Positions 41,427 through 50,010 of a DNA stretch of 64,000 nt are shown piece by piece. The DNA comes from Pseudomonadota bacterium (GTDB lineage: Bacteria; Pseudomonadota; Gammaproteobacteria; Steroidobacterales; Steroidobacteraceae). Both the position numbers and the translations under genes were made by a program. Positions within the stretch are counted from its first letter, which is position 1, and each line of letters starts with the position of its first letter. The notes beneath the pieces are model-generated. The model ran no database searches, had not been told where the DNA came from, and saw nothing but the letters and a program-made list of their open reading frames with translations. The DNA lies in contig JADJXW010000021.1 of the NCBI GenBank assembly GCA_016720075.1, forward strand, positions 372,001-436,000, in the 5' to 3' direction.

Positions 41427-42797
41427 ATGCCCGCCATTCGCCGAGTGCTGATAGCCAACCGCGGCGAGATCGCGCTGCGGATCATCCGGACCTGCCACAA
41501 GCTGGGCCTGGAAACGGTGCTGGTCGTGTCCGAAGCGGACCGCGATGCGCTGCCGGCGCGGCGTGCCGATCGCGTGGTGTGCATCGGGCCTGCGCCCGCC
41601 AGCCATTCCTACCTGCGCGCGGAAACCATCATGCAGGCGGCGCTGTCCACGGGCGCCGATGCCATTCATCCGGGATATGGGTTCCTTTCCGAACGCACGC
41701 AACTGGCGATGCTGTGCGAGGAGAACCAGGTCAGTTTCATCGGGCCCACTGCAGCGCAGATCCTCGCCGTGGGCGACAAGCTGCGCGCCCGCCAGCAGGC
41801 CGTGGGCACCGAAGTGCCGGTGGTGCCCGGCGGCGCGGTGGTCACGCTCGAGGATGCCGAGGCGCTGTTCGAGCACCTGGGCGCGCCGGTGCTGATCAAG
41901 GCCGTGGGCGGTGGCGGCGGGCGCGGCATGAAGCTGGTGGAAAGCCTGGATGCGCTGCCGGGCGCGCTGAAGATGGCATCGGCGGAAGCCGGTGCGGCCT
42001 TCGGCGACGCGCGCGTGTACATGGAGCGCTATGTGGCCCGTGGCCGGCATGTGGAAGTACAGGTGCTGGGCGATGGCGAAGGGCGCGTGGTGCACCTGGG
42101 CGAGCGCGACTGCTCGGTGCAGCGCCGCTACCAGAAGCTGGTGGAAGAAACCCCCGCGCCGGGCATCGACGCGGGGCTGCGCGCGCGCATCTGCGCCGCG
42201 GGCCAACGCTTTGCCGAGGGGCTGAACTATCGCGGCGCGGGCACGGTGGAGTTCCTGCTCGACGTGGAGCGCAATGCCTTCTACTTCCTCGAGATGAACG
42301 CGCGCATCCAGGTGGAGCATCCGGTCACCGAGATGGTGACGGGCGTTGACCTGGTGGCCGAGCAGATCGCCATCGCGGCCGGCGAAGGGCTGCGGATCGG
42401 CGCTTCCCAGGCGCAGCCCTCGGGTCATGCCATTGAATGCCGCATCAATGCGGAAGATCCGGCCAATGACTTCATGCCGAGCCCGGGGCTCATCGCGCAT
42501 GCCGAATGGCCGCAGTTGCAGGGTGTGCGTGTGGATACCTGGGTGGAGAGCGGTTCGCGGGTCTCGCCGTACTACGACTCGCTGATCGGCAAGATCATCG
42601 TGCACTCGCCCACCCGTGCCGCTGCGGTGACGCGCATGCGCGAGGCGCTGGCCGCGACAAAGATTGAAGGCGTGCGCACGAACATCGACTTCCAGGCCGC
42701 CGTGATGGGGTCGCCGGACTTCCAGGCGGGCGGCGTGGACACGCACTGGCTGGGCGGTCTGATCGCGCAGCGCCTGCAGGAGAACACCCATGGCTGA
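41427..42797 (+). CDS. Biotin carboxylase subunit
   Basis: A 456-residue ATP-grasp enzyme that carboxylates biotin on the carrier using ATP and bicarbonate. RRVLIANRGEIALRIIRTCH at the start, IHPGYGFLSERTQLA, KAVGGGGGRGMKLV (P-loop-like glycine loop), VHLGERDCSVQRRYQKLVEE and YFLEMNARIQVEHPVTEMV are the AccC/PycA signature motifs, all intact. It ends 8 bp inside the next gene. Compared with AccC it belongs to an operon-specific set. Confidence 0.93.
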   Translation: MPAIRRVLIANRGEIALRIIRTCHKLGLETVLVVSEADRDALPARRADRVVCIGPAPASHSYLRAETIMQAALSTGADAIHPGYGFLSERTQLAMLCEENQVSFIGPTAAQILAVGDKLRARQQAVGTEVPVVPGGAVVTLEDAEALFEHLGAPVLIKAVGGGGGRGMKLVESLDALPGALKMASAEAGAAFGDARVYMERYVARGRHVEVQVLGDGEGRVVHLGERDCSVQRRYQKLVEETPAPGIDAGLRARICAAGQRFAEGLNYRGAGTVEFLLDVERNAFYFLEMNARIQVEHPVTEMVTGVDLVAEQIAIAAGEGLRIGASQAQPSGHAIECRINAEDPANDFMPSPGLIAHAEWPQLQGVRVDTWVESGSRVSPYYDSLIGKIIVHSPTRAAAVTRMREALAATKIEGVRTNIDFQAAVMGSPDFQAGGVDTHWLGGLIAQRLQENTHG

Positions 42798-44253
42798 CGT
42801 GAAACTGGTCGAGACCTCGCTGCGCGACGGCAACCAGAGCCTGTGGGGCGCCACCGGCATCGACACCGCCACCACGATGGCCATTGCGCCGGTGATGGAC
42901 CGCGTGGGGTTCGCGGCCATCGACTTCACCACCTCCACGCACATGGGCGTGGCCGTGCGCTACAAGCGCGAGGATCCGTGGGAACGCATCCGGCTGATGG
43001 CCGCCGCCACGCCGAACACGCCGCTGCAGTTCATGTCGACGGGATTCCGGTTCATCTCGTGGGATACGGCCACGCCGGAGTTCATGGAGCTGGCCTTCGC
43101 CACGCTGGCGCGCAATGGAATAAGCCGCTTCTGCCTGGCCGACCCGATGAACGATGTGGATGCGCAGATCGCCTGCGCGCGCAGCGTGAAGCGCGTAGGC
43201 GGCGAGCATGTGATCGCGGCGCTGGTGTTCAGCATCAGCCCCATCCACGACGATGAGCACTATGTGCGCAATGCCGCGCGGCTTGCGGCTTGTGCCGATG
43301 TGGACTCGCTCTACATCAAGGATCCCGGTGGCCTGCTGCAGCCGCAGCGGGCGCGCACGCTGATCCCGGCCATCAAGGCGGTGATCGGCGCCAAACCGCT
43401 GGAGCTGCATTCCCACTGCACCATCGGGCTGGCGGAGCTGGGCTACATGGACGCGCCGGGCTATGGCGTGAGCGCGCTGCAGTGCGCCTCGGGCGCCGCT
43501 GCCGATGGCACGTCGAATCCGCACTCGGCGCGCGTGACCGCGAACCTCAGGGCGCTGGGCCACCGCGTGGACGTGGATGACGAGGCGCTGGCGCAGGTGA
43601 ACGCCTATTTCACGACGCTGGCCGATTCGGATGGGTTGCCGGCCGGCGTGCCGCAGGCCTTCGACGCGGCGTATCTGCGCCACCAGCTGCCGGGGGGCGT
43701 GGTGAGCACCATGCGCCGGCATCTGCGCGAAGTGCGGCAGTCGCATATCGAGTCCGAGGTGATCGCCGAGCTCGGCCGCGTACGCGAGGAGCTGGGCTGG
43801 CCCATCGTGATGACGCCATTCGCGCAGATGATCCTGACGCTCGCTGTGATGAACGTCACCGGCAAGGAACGCTACGCGACCATTCCCGACGAGGTGATCC
43901 GCTATGCGGTGGGCCGCTTCGGTCGGCCAAACATTCCCATCGATGCCAATGTGCTGGATCGCATCATGTCGCTGCCGCGCACGAAGGAGCTGATGGCCGA
44001 GACGGGCATGGCGTCGCTGCCGGAATTGCGAAAGCGCATCGGCACGCACCTCTCGGACGAGGAGTTCCTGCTGCGCGCCACGATGCCTTCGGGCCTGGTG
44101 GACGCGATGCAGGCCGCGGGGCCCGCCAACCGCGAATACAAGCCCTATACCCGCCCGGTGCTGGAACTGATCCGCGGGCTGTGCAAACAGCGTGACCTGG
44201 GCGATGTGTTGGTACAGAAGCCCGGGTTCCGGCTGGAACTGCGGCGCGCATAG
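42790..44253 (+). CDS. Carboxyltransferase (PycB/oxaloacetate-decarboxylase-alpha-like)
   Basis: A 487-residue protein of the DRE-TIM carboxyltransferase family: LVETSLRDGNQSLWG at residues 6-20 (metal and biotin site), SLYIKDPGGLLQP near 175 (the KDP loop, lysine that is carbamylated in pyruvate carboxylase), and LELHSHCTIGLAELGYMDA with both metal His. The C-terminal PYC_OADA region has GGVVSTMRRHLRE. These motifs transfer CO2 from carboxybiotin to an enolisable acceptor. The ATG at 42790 overlaps the biotin carboxylase gene. The acceptor in this operon is unknown. Confidence 0.9.
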   Translation: MADVKLVETSLRDGNQSLWGATGIDTATTMAIAPVMDRVGFAAIDFTTSTHMGVAVRYKREDPWERIRLMAAATPNTPLQFMSTGFRFISWDTATPEFMELAFATLARNGISRFCLADPMNDVDAQIACARSVKRVGGEHVIAALVFSISPIHDDEHYVRNAARLAACADVDSLYIKDPGGLLQPQRARTLIPAIKAVIGAKPLELHSHCTIGLAELGYMDAPGYGVSALQCASGAAADGTSNPHSARVTANLRALGHRVDVDDEALAQVNAYFTTLADSDGLPAGVPQAFDAAYLRHQLPGGVVSTMRRHLREVRQSHIESEVIAELGRVREELGWPIVMTPFAQMILTLAVMNVTGKERYATIPDEVIRYAVGRFGRPNIPIDANVLDRIMSLPRTKELMAETGMASLPELRKRIGTHLSDEEFLLRATMPSGLVDAMQAAGPANREYKPYTRPVLELIRGLCKQRDLGDVLVQKPGFRLELRRA

Positions 44254-44268
44254 ACTGGAGTGATATTG

Positions 44269-45105
44269 ATGGCATCCCGTGCAAAGAAGAGCCCGCGCTC
44301 GCGCGTCCGTGGCTACATGTTCGACCTCGACGGCACGCTGGTGCTGGGGGATCGTTCCGGAAAGTCCTACGACGTGCTGCCCGGCGCCATCCAGACGCTG
44401 AACCGGCTGAAGGAGCAGGGCATTCCCTATGTGGTGCTGACCAACGGCAGCGCGCAGCCGCCGCCCTCGCAGGCCGCGAAGCTGCGCGGCGTGGGGCTGC
44501 CCATCGAGGATTCGCAGATGCTCACGCCCTCGAGCGTCACCACCGGCGTGCTCCAGCGGCGCGGCGTGCGCCGCGTGCTGGTGCTGGGGTCCACCGGCGT
44601 GGGCTGGTGCCTGCAGCAGGCGGGCATCGAGGTGCGCTTCGTGCCCGACGAGGATCATGGCGCCTATGATGCCGTCTATGTGGGCTGGCATCCGGACTGC
44701 GGCATGAAAGACATCGAGATGGCCTGCAATGCCATCTGGGGCGGCGCGAAACTGTATGTGGCTTCGGATGTGCCGTTCTTCGCCTCGAAGCAGGGGCGCA
44801 CGATCGGCTATTCCTATGCGATCACCGCGGCGATCCGCCGCATGACCAAGGTGCCGGCCATCATCACCGGCAAGCCTTCGCAGTACGCGCTGTCGTTCCT
44901 GGCCCGCCACCTGGGCGTGCGCAAGAGCGAGGTGGGCGTGGTGGGTGATGATCCGCTGGTGGAGATGATCATGGCGCGCCGCGGCGGCGCGACGGGCATC
45001 GGTGTGTGCACGGGCACCACCAGCCGCGCGCAGTGGCTGAAGCAGCCCACCTCGCGCCGGCCGCATCGCATCATCGAGAACGTGGGCGAACTGCTGGGAG
45101 AATGA
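44269..45105 (+). CDS. HAD-superfamily phosphatase (class IIA, NagD-like)
   Basis: A 278-residue HAD phosphatase. Motif I is YMFDLDGTLVLGD (the nucleophile D and second D present), motif II is YVVLTNGSA, K in ITGKPSQYALS, and motif III VGVVGDDPLVEM. This fits the IIA cap class (NagD/phosphoglycolate phosphatase-like). An RBS TGGAG (44256-44260) lies 8 bp from the ATG. It follows the carboxylase genes by 15 bp, so it probably dephosphorylates an intermediate or by-product of that pathway; this is inference. Confidence 0.85.
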   Translation: MASRAKKSPRSRVRGYMFDLDGTLVLGDRSGKSYDVLPGAIQTLNRLKEQGIPYVVLTNGSAQPPPSQAAKLRGVGLPIEDSQMLTPSSVTTGVLQRRGVRRVLVLGSTGVGWCLQQAGIEVRFVPDEDHGAYDAVYVGWHPDCGMKDIEMACNAIWGGAKLYVASDVPFFASKQGRTIGYSYAITAAIRRMTKVPAIITGKPSQYALSFLARHLGVRKSEVGVVGDDPLVEMIMARRGGATGIGVCTGTTSRAQWLKQPTSRRPHRIIENVGELLGE

Positions 45106-45554
45106 GCATGTCGATCCGAAGCGCGGGAATCATCCTGATGACGGTGCTGCTGGCGGGCTGCGCGAGTGGCCCGAAGGCTGACGTGACCGGGCAGCGCATT
45201 CGCGTGCTGGAGCAGCAGCAGGCGCTGGCGGCCATCGCCCGCGACCGCGCTGCGCTCGAGAAGATCTTTGCGCCGGATTTCCAGATTGTGAACCCTTCCG
45301 GCGCCGTGGCCACCAAGGAAGAGCTGCTGGCGTTGCTGCTGGGCGGCACGTCGCCTTATCGCTCAGCCGTGTACCAGACCGATACCGTGCGCGTTTACCG
45401 CGATGTGGTGGTGACCACGGGGCTCGAGACCGTGGTGCCCAACACCGGCGCGCAGGCCGGACAGAACGTGCGCCGGCGCATCACGCAGGTGTGGCGGCGC
45501 GAAGGCAGCGACTGGCGCCTCGCGCTGCGCCACGCGACGATCGTGGCGCCCTGA
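45102..45554 (+). CDS. Lipoprotein with NTF2-like (SnoaL/DUF4440) domain
   Basis: A 150-residue protein with a lipobox (MTVLLAGCASG). The mature part AIARDRAALEKIFAPDFQIV, NPSGAVATKEELLALLLGG and VTTGLETVV...RRITQVWRREGSDWRLALRH is a DUF4440 domain. Ligand unknown. The ATG at 45102 overlaps the HAD gene stop (ATGA); a second ATG at 45108 is equally possible. Convergent with the next gene. Confidence 0.8.
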   Translation: MSMSIRSAGIILMTVLLAGCASGPKADVTGQRIRVLEQQQALAAIARDRAALEKIFAPDFQIVNPSGAVATKEELLALLLGGTSPYRSAVYQTDTVRVYRDVVVTTGLETVVPNTGAQAGQNVRRRITQVWRREGSDWRLALRHATIVAP

Positions 45555-45983
45555 TCAGAACATCGAGTTGGCGTTGTCGGCCGTGTCGGGGATGGGCTGG
45601 ATGATGTCCCAGTGCTCGACCACCTTGCCGTTCTCCACGCGAAAGATGTCGACCACGGATTCACCGTGGGGGTTCGGGCCGCCCATGCCATGCAGGTGCA
45701 GCATCACGTAGTCGCCTTCGGCGAGCACGCGCTTGACCTCGTAGCGGTGCTTCGGGAAAGCCGCCTTGAAACCCGCCAGCCAGGCCCGGAGCCCGGCGTG
45801 GCCGTCGGCCGCGTAGGGGGCATGCTGCTTGTAGGTGGCGCCCATGTATTTCAGCGCGCCGTCGAAATCCTTGCGGCCGATGATCTGCTCGTAAAACGCC
45901 AGCACCAGCTTCTTGTTGGCGGCGAGCTTCGCCGCAGGAGACTGGCGGCGCTTGGGTGACTTGCTCTTCTTGCGTGCGGCCAT
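45555..45983 (-). CDS. SnoaL-like polyketide cyclase family protein
   Basis: A 142-residue protein. A Lys/Arg-rich N-terminus (MAARKKSKSPKRRQSP) precedes the SnoaL-like domain: LVLAFYEQIIGRKDFDGAL, YMGATYKQHAPYAADG, FPKHRYEVKRVLAEGDYVML, and VVDIFRVENGKVVEHWDIIQ. These are the family's conserved segments (including YxQHxP and EHWDVxQ). A GGGGGAACC leader precedes the ATG at 45981-45983. The basic N-terminus is unusual and could bind nucleic acid or be disordered. Substrate unknown. Confidence 0.85.
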   Translation of the reverse strand: MAARKKSKSPKRRQSPAAKLAANKKLVLAFYEQIIGRKDFDGALKYMGATYKQHAPYAADGHAGLRAWLAGFKAAFPKHRYEVKRVLAEGDYVMLHLHGMGGPNPHGESVVDIFRVENGKVVEHWDIIQPIPDTADNANSMF

Positions 45984-46037
45984 GGTTCCCCCGGGGAATG
46001 AAAGCATAAGGATCGACCGTGCGATTATAGTTCTCCC

Positions 46038-46565
46038 ATGGATTTCCGGATCATTCCCTGCCAGCCCGACGCCCACGCCGCAGCGGTGCGCGAGATCTTC
46101 AACGACGCCATCGCCAACACGACGGCGCTGTATGACTACCGCCCCCGGTCGCCTGAAACGGTGCTGCAGTGGTTTGGCAACAAGGCCCGGGATGGCTACC
46201 CGGTGCTGGCGGCGGTGGACGGCGCCGGTGAGCTGCTGGGGTTTGCCAGCTATGGGTCGTTTCGCGCCTGGCCCGCCTACAAGTACTCGGTGGAGCATTC
46301 GCTGTATGTGCGCGGCGACCGAAGAAGGTCGGGCGTGGGTCGGGCGCTGCTGGCCGCAGTGGTGGACCACGCAACCGGGCAGGGATACCGGACCGTGATC
46401 GGTGGCATCGATGCCGACAACGCGGCCAGCATCGCGCTGCATCTGGCGCAGGGGTTCGAGCACGCAGGTACCATCCGCGATGCGGGCTACAAGTTCGGCC
46501 GCTGGCTGAACCTGGCCTTCTACCAGAAGCTGCTGCGCGGTCCCGAACGCCCTGTTGAAGGGTAG
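46038..46565 (+). CDS. GNAT acetyltransferase (phosphinothricin N-acetyltransferase-like)
   Basis: A 175-residue GNAT protein. REIFNDAIANTTALYDYRPR is the typical PAT/YncA opening (I.N..I..t.a.f); SLYVRGDRRRSGVGRALLAA contains the acetyl-CoA loop RRxGVGRAL; then IGGIDADNAASIALHLAQGF EH and KFGRWLNLAFYQK. The nearest described relatives acetylate phosphinothricin or amino-acid analogues. The substrate here is not known. Confidence 0.87.
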   Translation: MDFRIIPCQPDAHAAAVREIFNDAIANTTALYDYRPRSPETVLQWFGNKARDGYPVLAAVDGAGELLGFASYGSFRAWPAYKYSVEHSLYVRGDRRRSGVGRALLAAVVDHATGQGYRTVIGGIDADNAASIALHLAQGFEHAGTIRDAGYKFGRWLNLAFYQKLLRGPERPVEG

Positions 46566-46574
46566 GAGAGAGGC

Positions 46575-47258
46575 ATGTACGAGCTGTTCATCGGCAACAA
46601 GAACTACTCCTCGTGGTCGATGCGGCCCTGGGTGCTGATGCGCCAACTGGGTATCGGCTTCACGGAACAGCTGCGGCCCTTCCACCTGAACCAGGGGGAG
46701 GGTGACTTCCGGAAGTTCTCGCCCTCGGGCAAGGTGCCGCTGCTGGTGCATGGCGAGCTCAGGATCTGGGATTCACTCGCGATCGCCGAATTCCTGGCGG
46801 AGCGACACCCGGGCGTATGGCCCGCGCTGGCCGATGCGCGGGCCTTCGCGCGCTGCGCAGCGGCCGAGATGCACTCGGGCTATGGAACGCTGCGCAACGA
46901 ATGCTCGATGAGCGTCGGCGTGCGCATCCGCATTCACAAGGTCTCGGACGGCCTGCGCGCGGAGCTGGCGCGGCTGGATGAGCTGTGGGCCCAGGGCATC
47001 GCGCAGTTCGGCGGGCCTTTCCTGGCAGGCCCGCGTTTCACCGCGGCGGATGCCTTCTTCGCGCCGGTGGCCACGCGCATCCAGACCTATGGATTGCCGG
47101 TCACCGAACGCGCCGCCCGCTACGCCGCGCTGCTGCTGCAGCAGAGCGCGGTGGTCGAGTGGATTTCCGGCGGCGTCGCCGAGACCTTCCGCGACATGCC
47201 GCACGAGAAGGAAATCCTCGCCGCGGGCGAGCTGCTGCAGGACCTGCGCGCATCATGA
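46575..47258 (+). CDS. Glutathione S-transferase family protein
   Basis: A 227-residue cytoplasmic GST. The thioredoxin-fold N-domain starts MYELFIGNKNYSSWSMRPWV and contains SPSGKVPLLVHGELRIWDS (cis-Pro and the E/D-S glutathione site). The helical C-domain has GPRFTAADAFFAPVATRIQT (the N-capping box). It resembles GSTs of the YfcF/maleylacetoacetate-isomerase-like type. It overlaps the tannase-like gene by 4 bp. Confidence 0.88.
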   Translation: MYELFIGNKNYSSWSMRPWVLMRQLGIGFTEQLRPFHLNQGEGDFRKFSPSGKVPLLVHGELRIWDSLAIAEFLAERHPGVWPALADARAFARCAAAEMHSGYGTLRNECSMSVGVRIRIHKVSDGLRAELARLDELWAQGIAQFGGPFLAGPRFTAADAFFAPVATRIQTYGLPVTERAARYAALLLQQSAVVEWISGGVAETFRDMPHEKEILAAGELLQDLRAS

Positions 47259-48775
47259 TGTCGTTGCGCAGGTCGCATCGCGCGGCCGCGCTGACCACGC
47301 TTGTTGTGGCCGGAGGCTTGCTGCCAGCACCTTCCCTGGCTGCCGATTCGCCATGCGACGCACTGCGGCTGCCAGCCGGCATGCAAGGCGAGATCCTGCA
47401 GCGGCAGGTCGTCTCCGCTGGCGCATTCCAGCCCGAGGGTGGTGCCGCGCTGCAGGGGTTGCCGGCGTTCTGCCGCGTGGTTGCGGCGCTGCATCCCGTG
47501 CCGCAGTCCGACATCCGCATCGAAGTGTGGCTGCCGCTGGCGGGCTGGAACAGCAGGTTCCTCGGTGTGGGCAACGGGGGCTTCTCGGGCAGCATCTCGT
47601 ACGCGGCGCTGGCCGATGGTCTGAAGCGTGGCTATGCCACGGCATCCACGAACACGGGCCATGAAGGCGGCAGCGGGCGCTTCGCGCTGGGGCAGCCGCA
47701 GAAGGTGATCGACTTCGGCTATCGCGCCGTGCACGAGATGACGGGCGCGGCGAAGCACCTGGTGCGGCAGTTCTACCAGCGCGCCGCGCGCCATGCCTAC
47801 TGGAACGGCTGTTCCGCCGGCGGGCGGCAGGGCCTGCAGAGCGCACAGCGCTATCCGCAGGACTATGACGGCATCGTGGCCGGCGCACCGGCGCTGGATT
47901 GGACAGGTCGGGCCAGCTCCGCGCTGCGTGTAGCCGCGGCCGCGCGCGCGACGAACGATGCCGCGCTGGATGCCGCCGCACTGAACACGCTGCGGGCCGG
48001 GGCACTTGCCGCCTGTGATGCGGCCGATGGCGTTGCCGATGGTGTGATCGCCGATCCACCGCACTGCCGGTTCGATCCAGGCGTGCTGCAGTGTGGGGCC
48101 GGTGGCGCCGCTGCCTGCCTGTCGCCCGCGCAGGTTGCCACCGCGCGCGCCATCTATTCATCGCCGGTGAATCCGGCCACGGGCCGGTCGATCACCGGCC
48201 TGTTTCCCGGCAGCGAGGCAGGCTGGTCCACGTGGGCGGGAGTCGCGCCCTTCGGCACCGCCGTCGATCACTTCCGCTACATCGTGAAGGGCGATGCGAA
48301 CTGGTCCCCTGTGGCGTTTGATTTCGACCGCGACGCACCACTGGCCGAATCGCAGGATGCCAACACGATCAACGCGATGAATCCAGACCTGCGTGCCTTC
48401 TTCCGGCGCGGCGGCAAGCTCATCCAGTACCACGGCTGGAGTGATCCGCAGATTTCCCCGGGCGCGAGCCCGCAGTACTACGAATCAGTGGTCCAGCGCA
48501 TCGGCAGTCTCGAGGCAGTGAAGCGATCGCATCGACTCTTCATGGTGCCCGGCATGGCGCATTGCGCCGGTGGCGACGGCGCCGACCGCTTCGACATGCT
48601 CCCGGCGCTGGAGAACTGGGTGGAGCGCGGCATCGCGCCAGAGCAGGTTCCGGCGCGCCGCGAACGCGAGGGGCGGGTGGATCGGACGCGGCCACTATGC
48701 GCTTATCCGGCCGTGCCGCAGTACATGCAGGGCAATGCAGATGATGCAGGGAGTTTCCGATGCGTAATGCCGTGA
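47255..48775 (+). CDS. Tannase/feruloyl esterase family protein
   Basis: A 506-residue exported protein with signal peptide (HRAAALTTLVVAGGLLPAPS). The catalytic serine is in YWNGCSAGGRQGLQSAQRYP, the Asp in YHGWSDPQISPG and the His in VPGMAHCAGGDG. The CS-D-HC arrangement, where the two cysteines bridge Ser and His, is characteristic of fungal-type tannases and feruloyl esterases, and is present here. A calcium-binding-like ACDAADGVADGVIADP loop is also seen. It likely hydrolyses aromatic acid esters in the periplasm. Confidence 0.9.
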   Translation: MMSLRRSHRAAALTTLVVAGGLLPAPSLAADSPCDALRLPAGMQGEILQRQVVSAGAFQPEGGAALQGLPAFCRVVAALHPVPQSDIRIEVWLPLAGWNSRFLGVGNGGFSGSISYAALADGLKRGYATASTNTGHEGGSGRFALGQPQKVIDFGYRAVHEMTGAAKHLVRQFYQRAARHAYWNGCSAGGRQGLQSAQRYPQDYDGIVAGAPALDWTGRASSALRVAAAARATNDAALDAAALNTLRAGALAACDAADGVADGVIADPPHCRFDPGVLQCGAGGAAACLSPAQVATARAIYSSPVNPATGRSITGLFPGSEAGWSTWAGVAPFGTAVDHFRYIVKGDANWSPVAFDFDRDAPLAESQDANTINAMNPDLRAFFRRGGKLIQYHGWSDPQISPGASPQYYESVVQRIGSLEAVKRSHRLFMVPGMAHCAGGDGADRFDMLPALENWVERGIAPEQVPARREREGRVDRTRPLCAYPAVPQYMQGNADDAGSFRCVMP

Positions 48776-49944
48776 GGGTCGCGATGCTGGCGCTGGCCCT
48801 GCTCGCCGCCTGCACGACGGTCCCCGAGAAGCCGGCGCCTGCCATGCCAACCGAGACCCGCTTCGAAGCCACGGCGTGGCCCGATCTGCCGGGCTGGCAG
48901 CAGGACGCGCTGGCCGATGCCTGGCCCGCGCTGCAGGCGAGCTGCCGTACCACGCGCCTGGCCGCGGCCTGGAATGCGTTCTGCATGGAGGCGGCGCGCG
49001 TCACGGTCACCGATACGGGCGCGCAACGCCAGCTGATGGAGTCGCGGCTGCGCCCCTGGCGCGTGGCGTCGATCAGCGGCGATGCGCGGCATCGCGTGCG
49101 CGCCGACACGGGAATGATCACCGGCTACTACGAGCCGCTGCTCAATGGTTCGCGTCGCCGTGCCGGCGTGTTCCAGACGCCGCTGTATGCCGTGCCGCAG
49201 GACATGCTCACGCTGGATCTGGCCGAGGCGTATCCGTCGCTCGCCGGCACTCGCGTGCGCGGCAAGCTGCAGGGCAGGCGTGTGGTGCCGTATCCGGATC
49301 GCGCGCAGCTGGCCGACGGCCGGCTGCTTGCCGGCCAGGAACTGCTTTGGGTGGACAGCGCCGTTGATGCGTTCTTCCTGCAGATACAGGGATCGGGTCG
49401 CGTGAGGCTCGATGATGGCAGCACCGTGCGCCTGGCCTATGCCGATGTGAACGGCAGGCCGTATCGGGCCATCGGGCGATATCTTGTGGACAAGGGCGAG
49501 ATGACGGTGGAGCAGGCCACAGCGCCCGCGCTGCGCGAATGGCTGGCCTCGCATCCGGAACGCCAGCAGGAAGTGTTCAACCACAATCCCAGCGTGGTGT
49601 TCTTTCGTGAAGAGGCACTGCCCGATGCGAGCGTGGGTCCCAGGGGCGCACTGGGTGTACCGCTGACGCCCGGGCGATCGATTGCCGTTGATCCTGGCCT
49701 GCTGCCGCTGGGCGCGCCGATGTTCCTGTCGACGACGCATCCGGTCAGCAATGCGCCGCTGCAACGGTTGGTGGTGGCGCAGGACACCGGTGGCGCCATT
49801 CGAGGCGCGCCACGCGCGGACCTGTTCTGGGGCTGGGGCGCCGATGCCGCGGAAGGCGCGGGACGCATGCGCGCCCAGGGATCGATGTGGGTGCTGTGGC
49901 CGAGTGGCGAGGCGCCTTCCGCATCGCGCCCGCCGCCCAATTGA
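48760..49944 (+). CDS. mltA: Membrane-bound lytic murein transglycosylase A
   Basis: A 394-residue lipoprotein (LALALLAACTT lipobox) that cleaves peptidoglycan. MltA-specific TGMITGYYEPLLNGSRRR near residue 115, then FFLQIQGSGRVRLDDG, and the C-terminal 3D domain with RSIAVDPGLLPLGAPMF, VAQDTGGAIRGAPRADLFWG (catalytic Asp). Length is normal. The start overlaps the end of the tannase-like gene by 16 bp. Confidence 0.94.
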   Translation: MRNAVRVAMLALALLAACTTVPEKPAPAMPTETRFEATAWPDLPGWQQDALADAWPALQASCRTTRLAAAWNAFCMEAARVTVTDTGAQRQLMESRLRPWRVASISGDARHRVRADTGMITGYYEPLLNGSRRRAGVFQTPLYAVPQDMLTLDLAEAYPSLAGTRVRGKLQGRRVVPYPDRAQLADGRLLAGQELLWVDSAVDAFFLQIQGSGRVRLDDGSTVRLAYADVNGRPYRAIGRYLVDKGEMTVEQATAPALREWLASHPERQQEVFNHNPSVVFFREEALPDASVGPRGALGVPLTPGRSIAVDPGLLPLGAPMFLSTTHPVSNAPLQRLVVAQDTGGAIRGAPRADLFWGWGADAAEGAGRMRAQGSMWVLWPSGEAPSASRPPPN

Positions 49945-50010
49945 CGGAACCGTCGCCGCTGCCTATGGTCTTTCATTCACCGCCTGTCGCGGTGCAAAGG
50001 GGTGAAAACA

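Noticed and set aside
42595..45066. An 823-codon open frame antisense to the carboxyltransferase and HAD genes
   Set aside because: Low-complexity His/Arg/Gln-rich translation typical of antisense high-GC frames.
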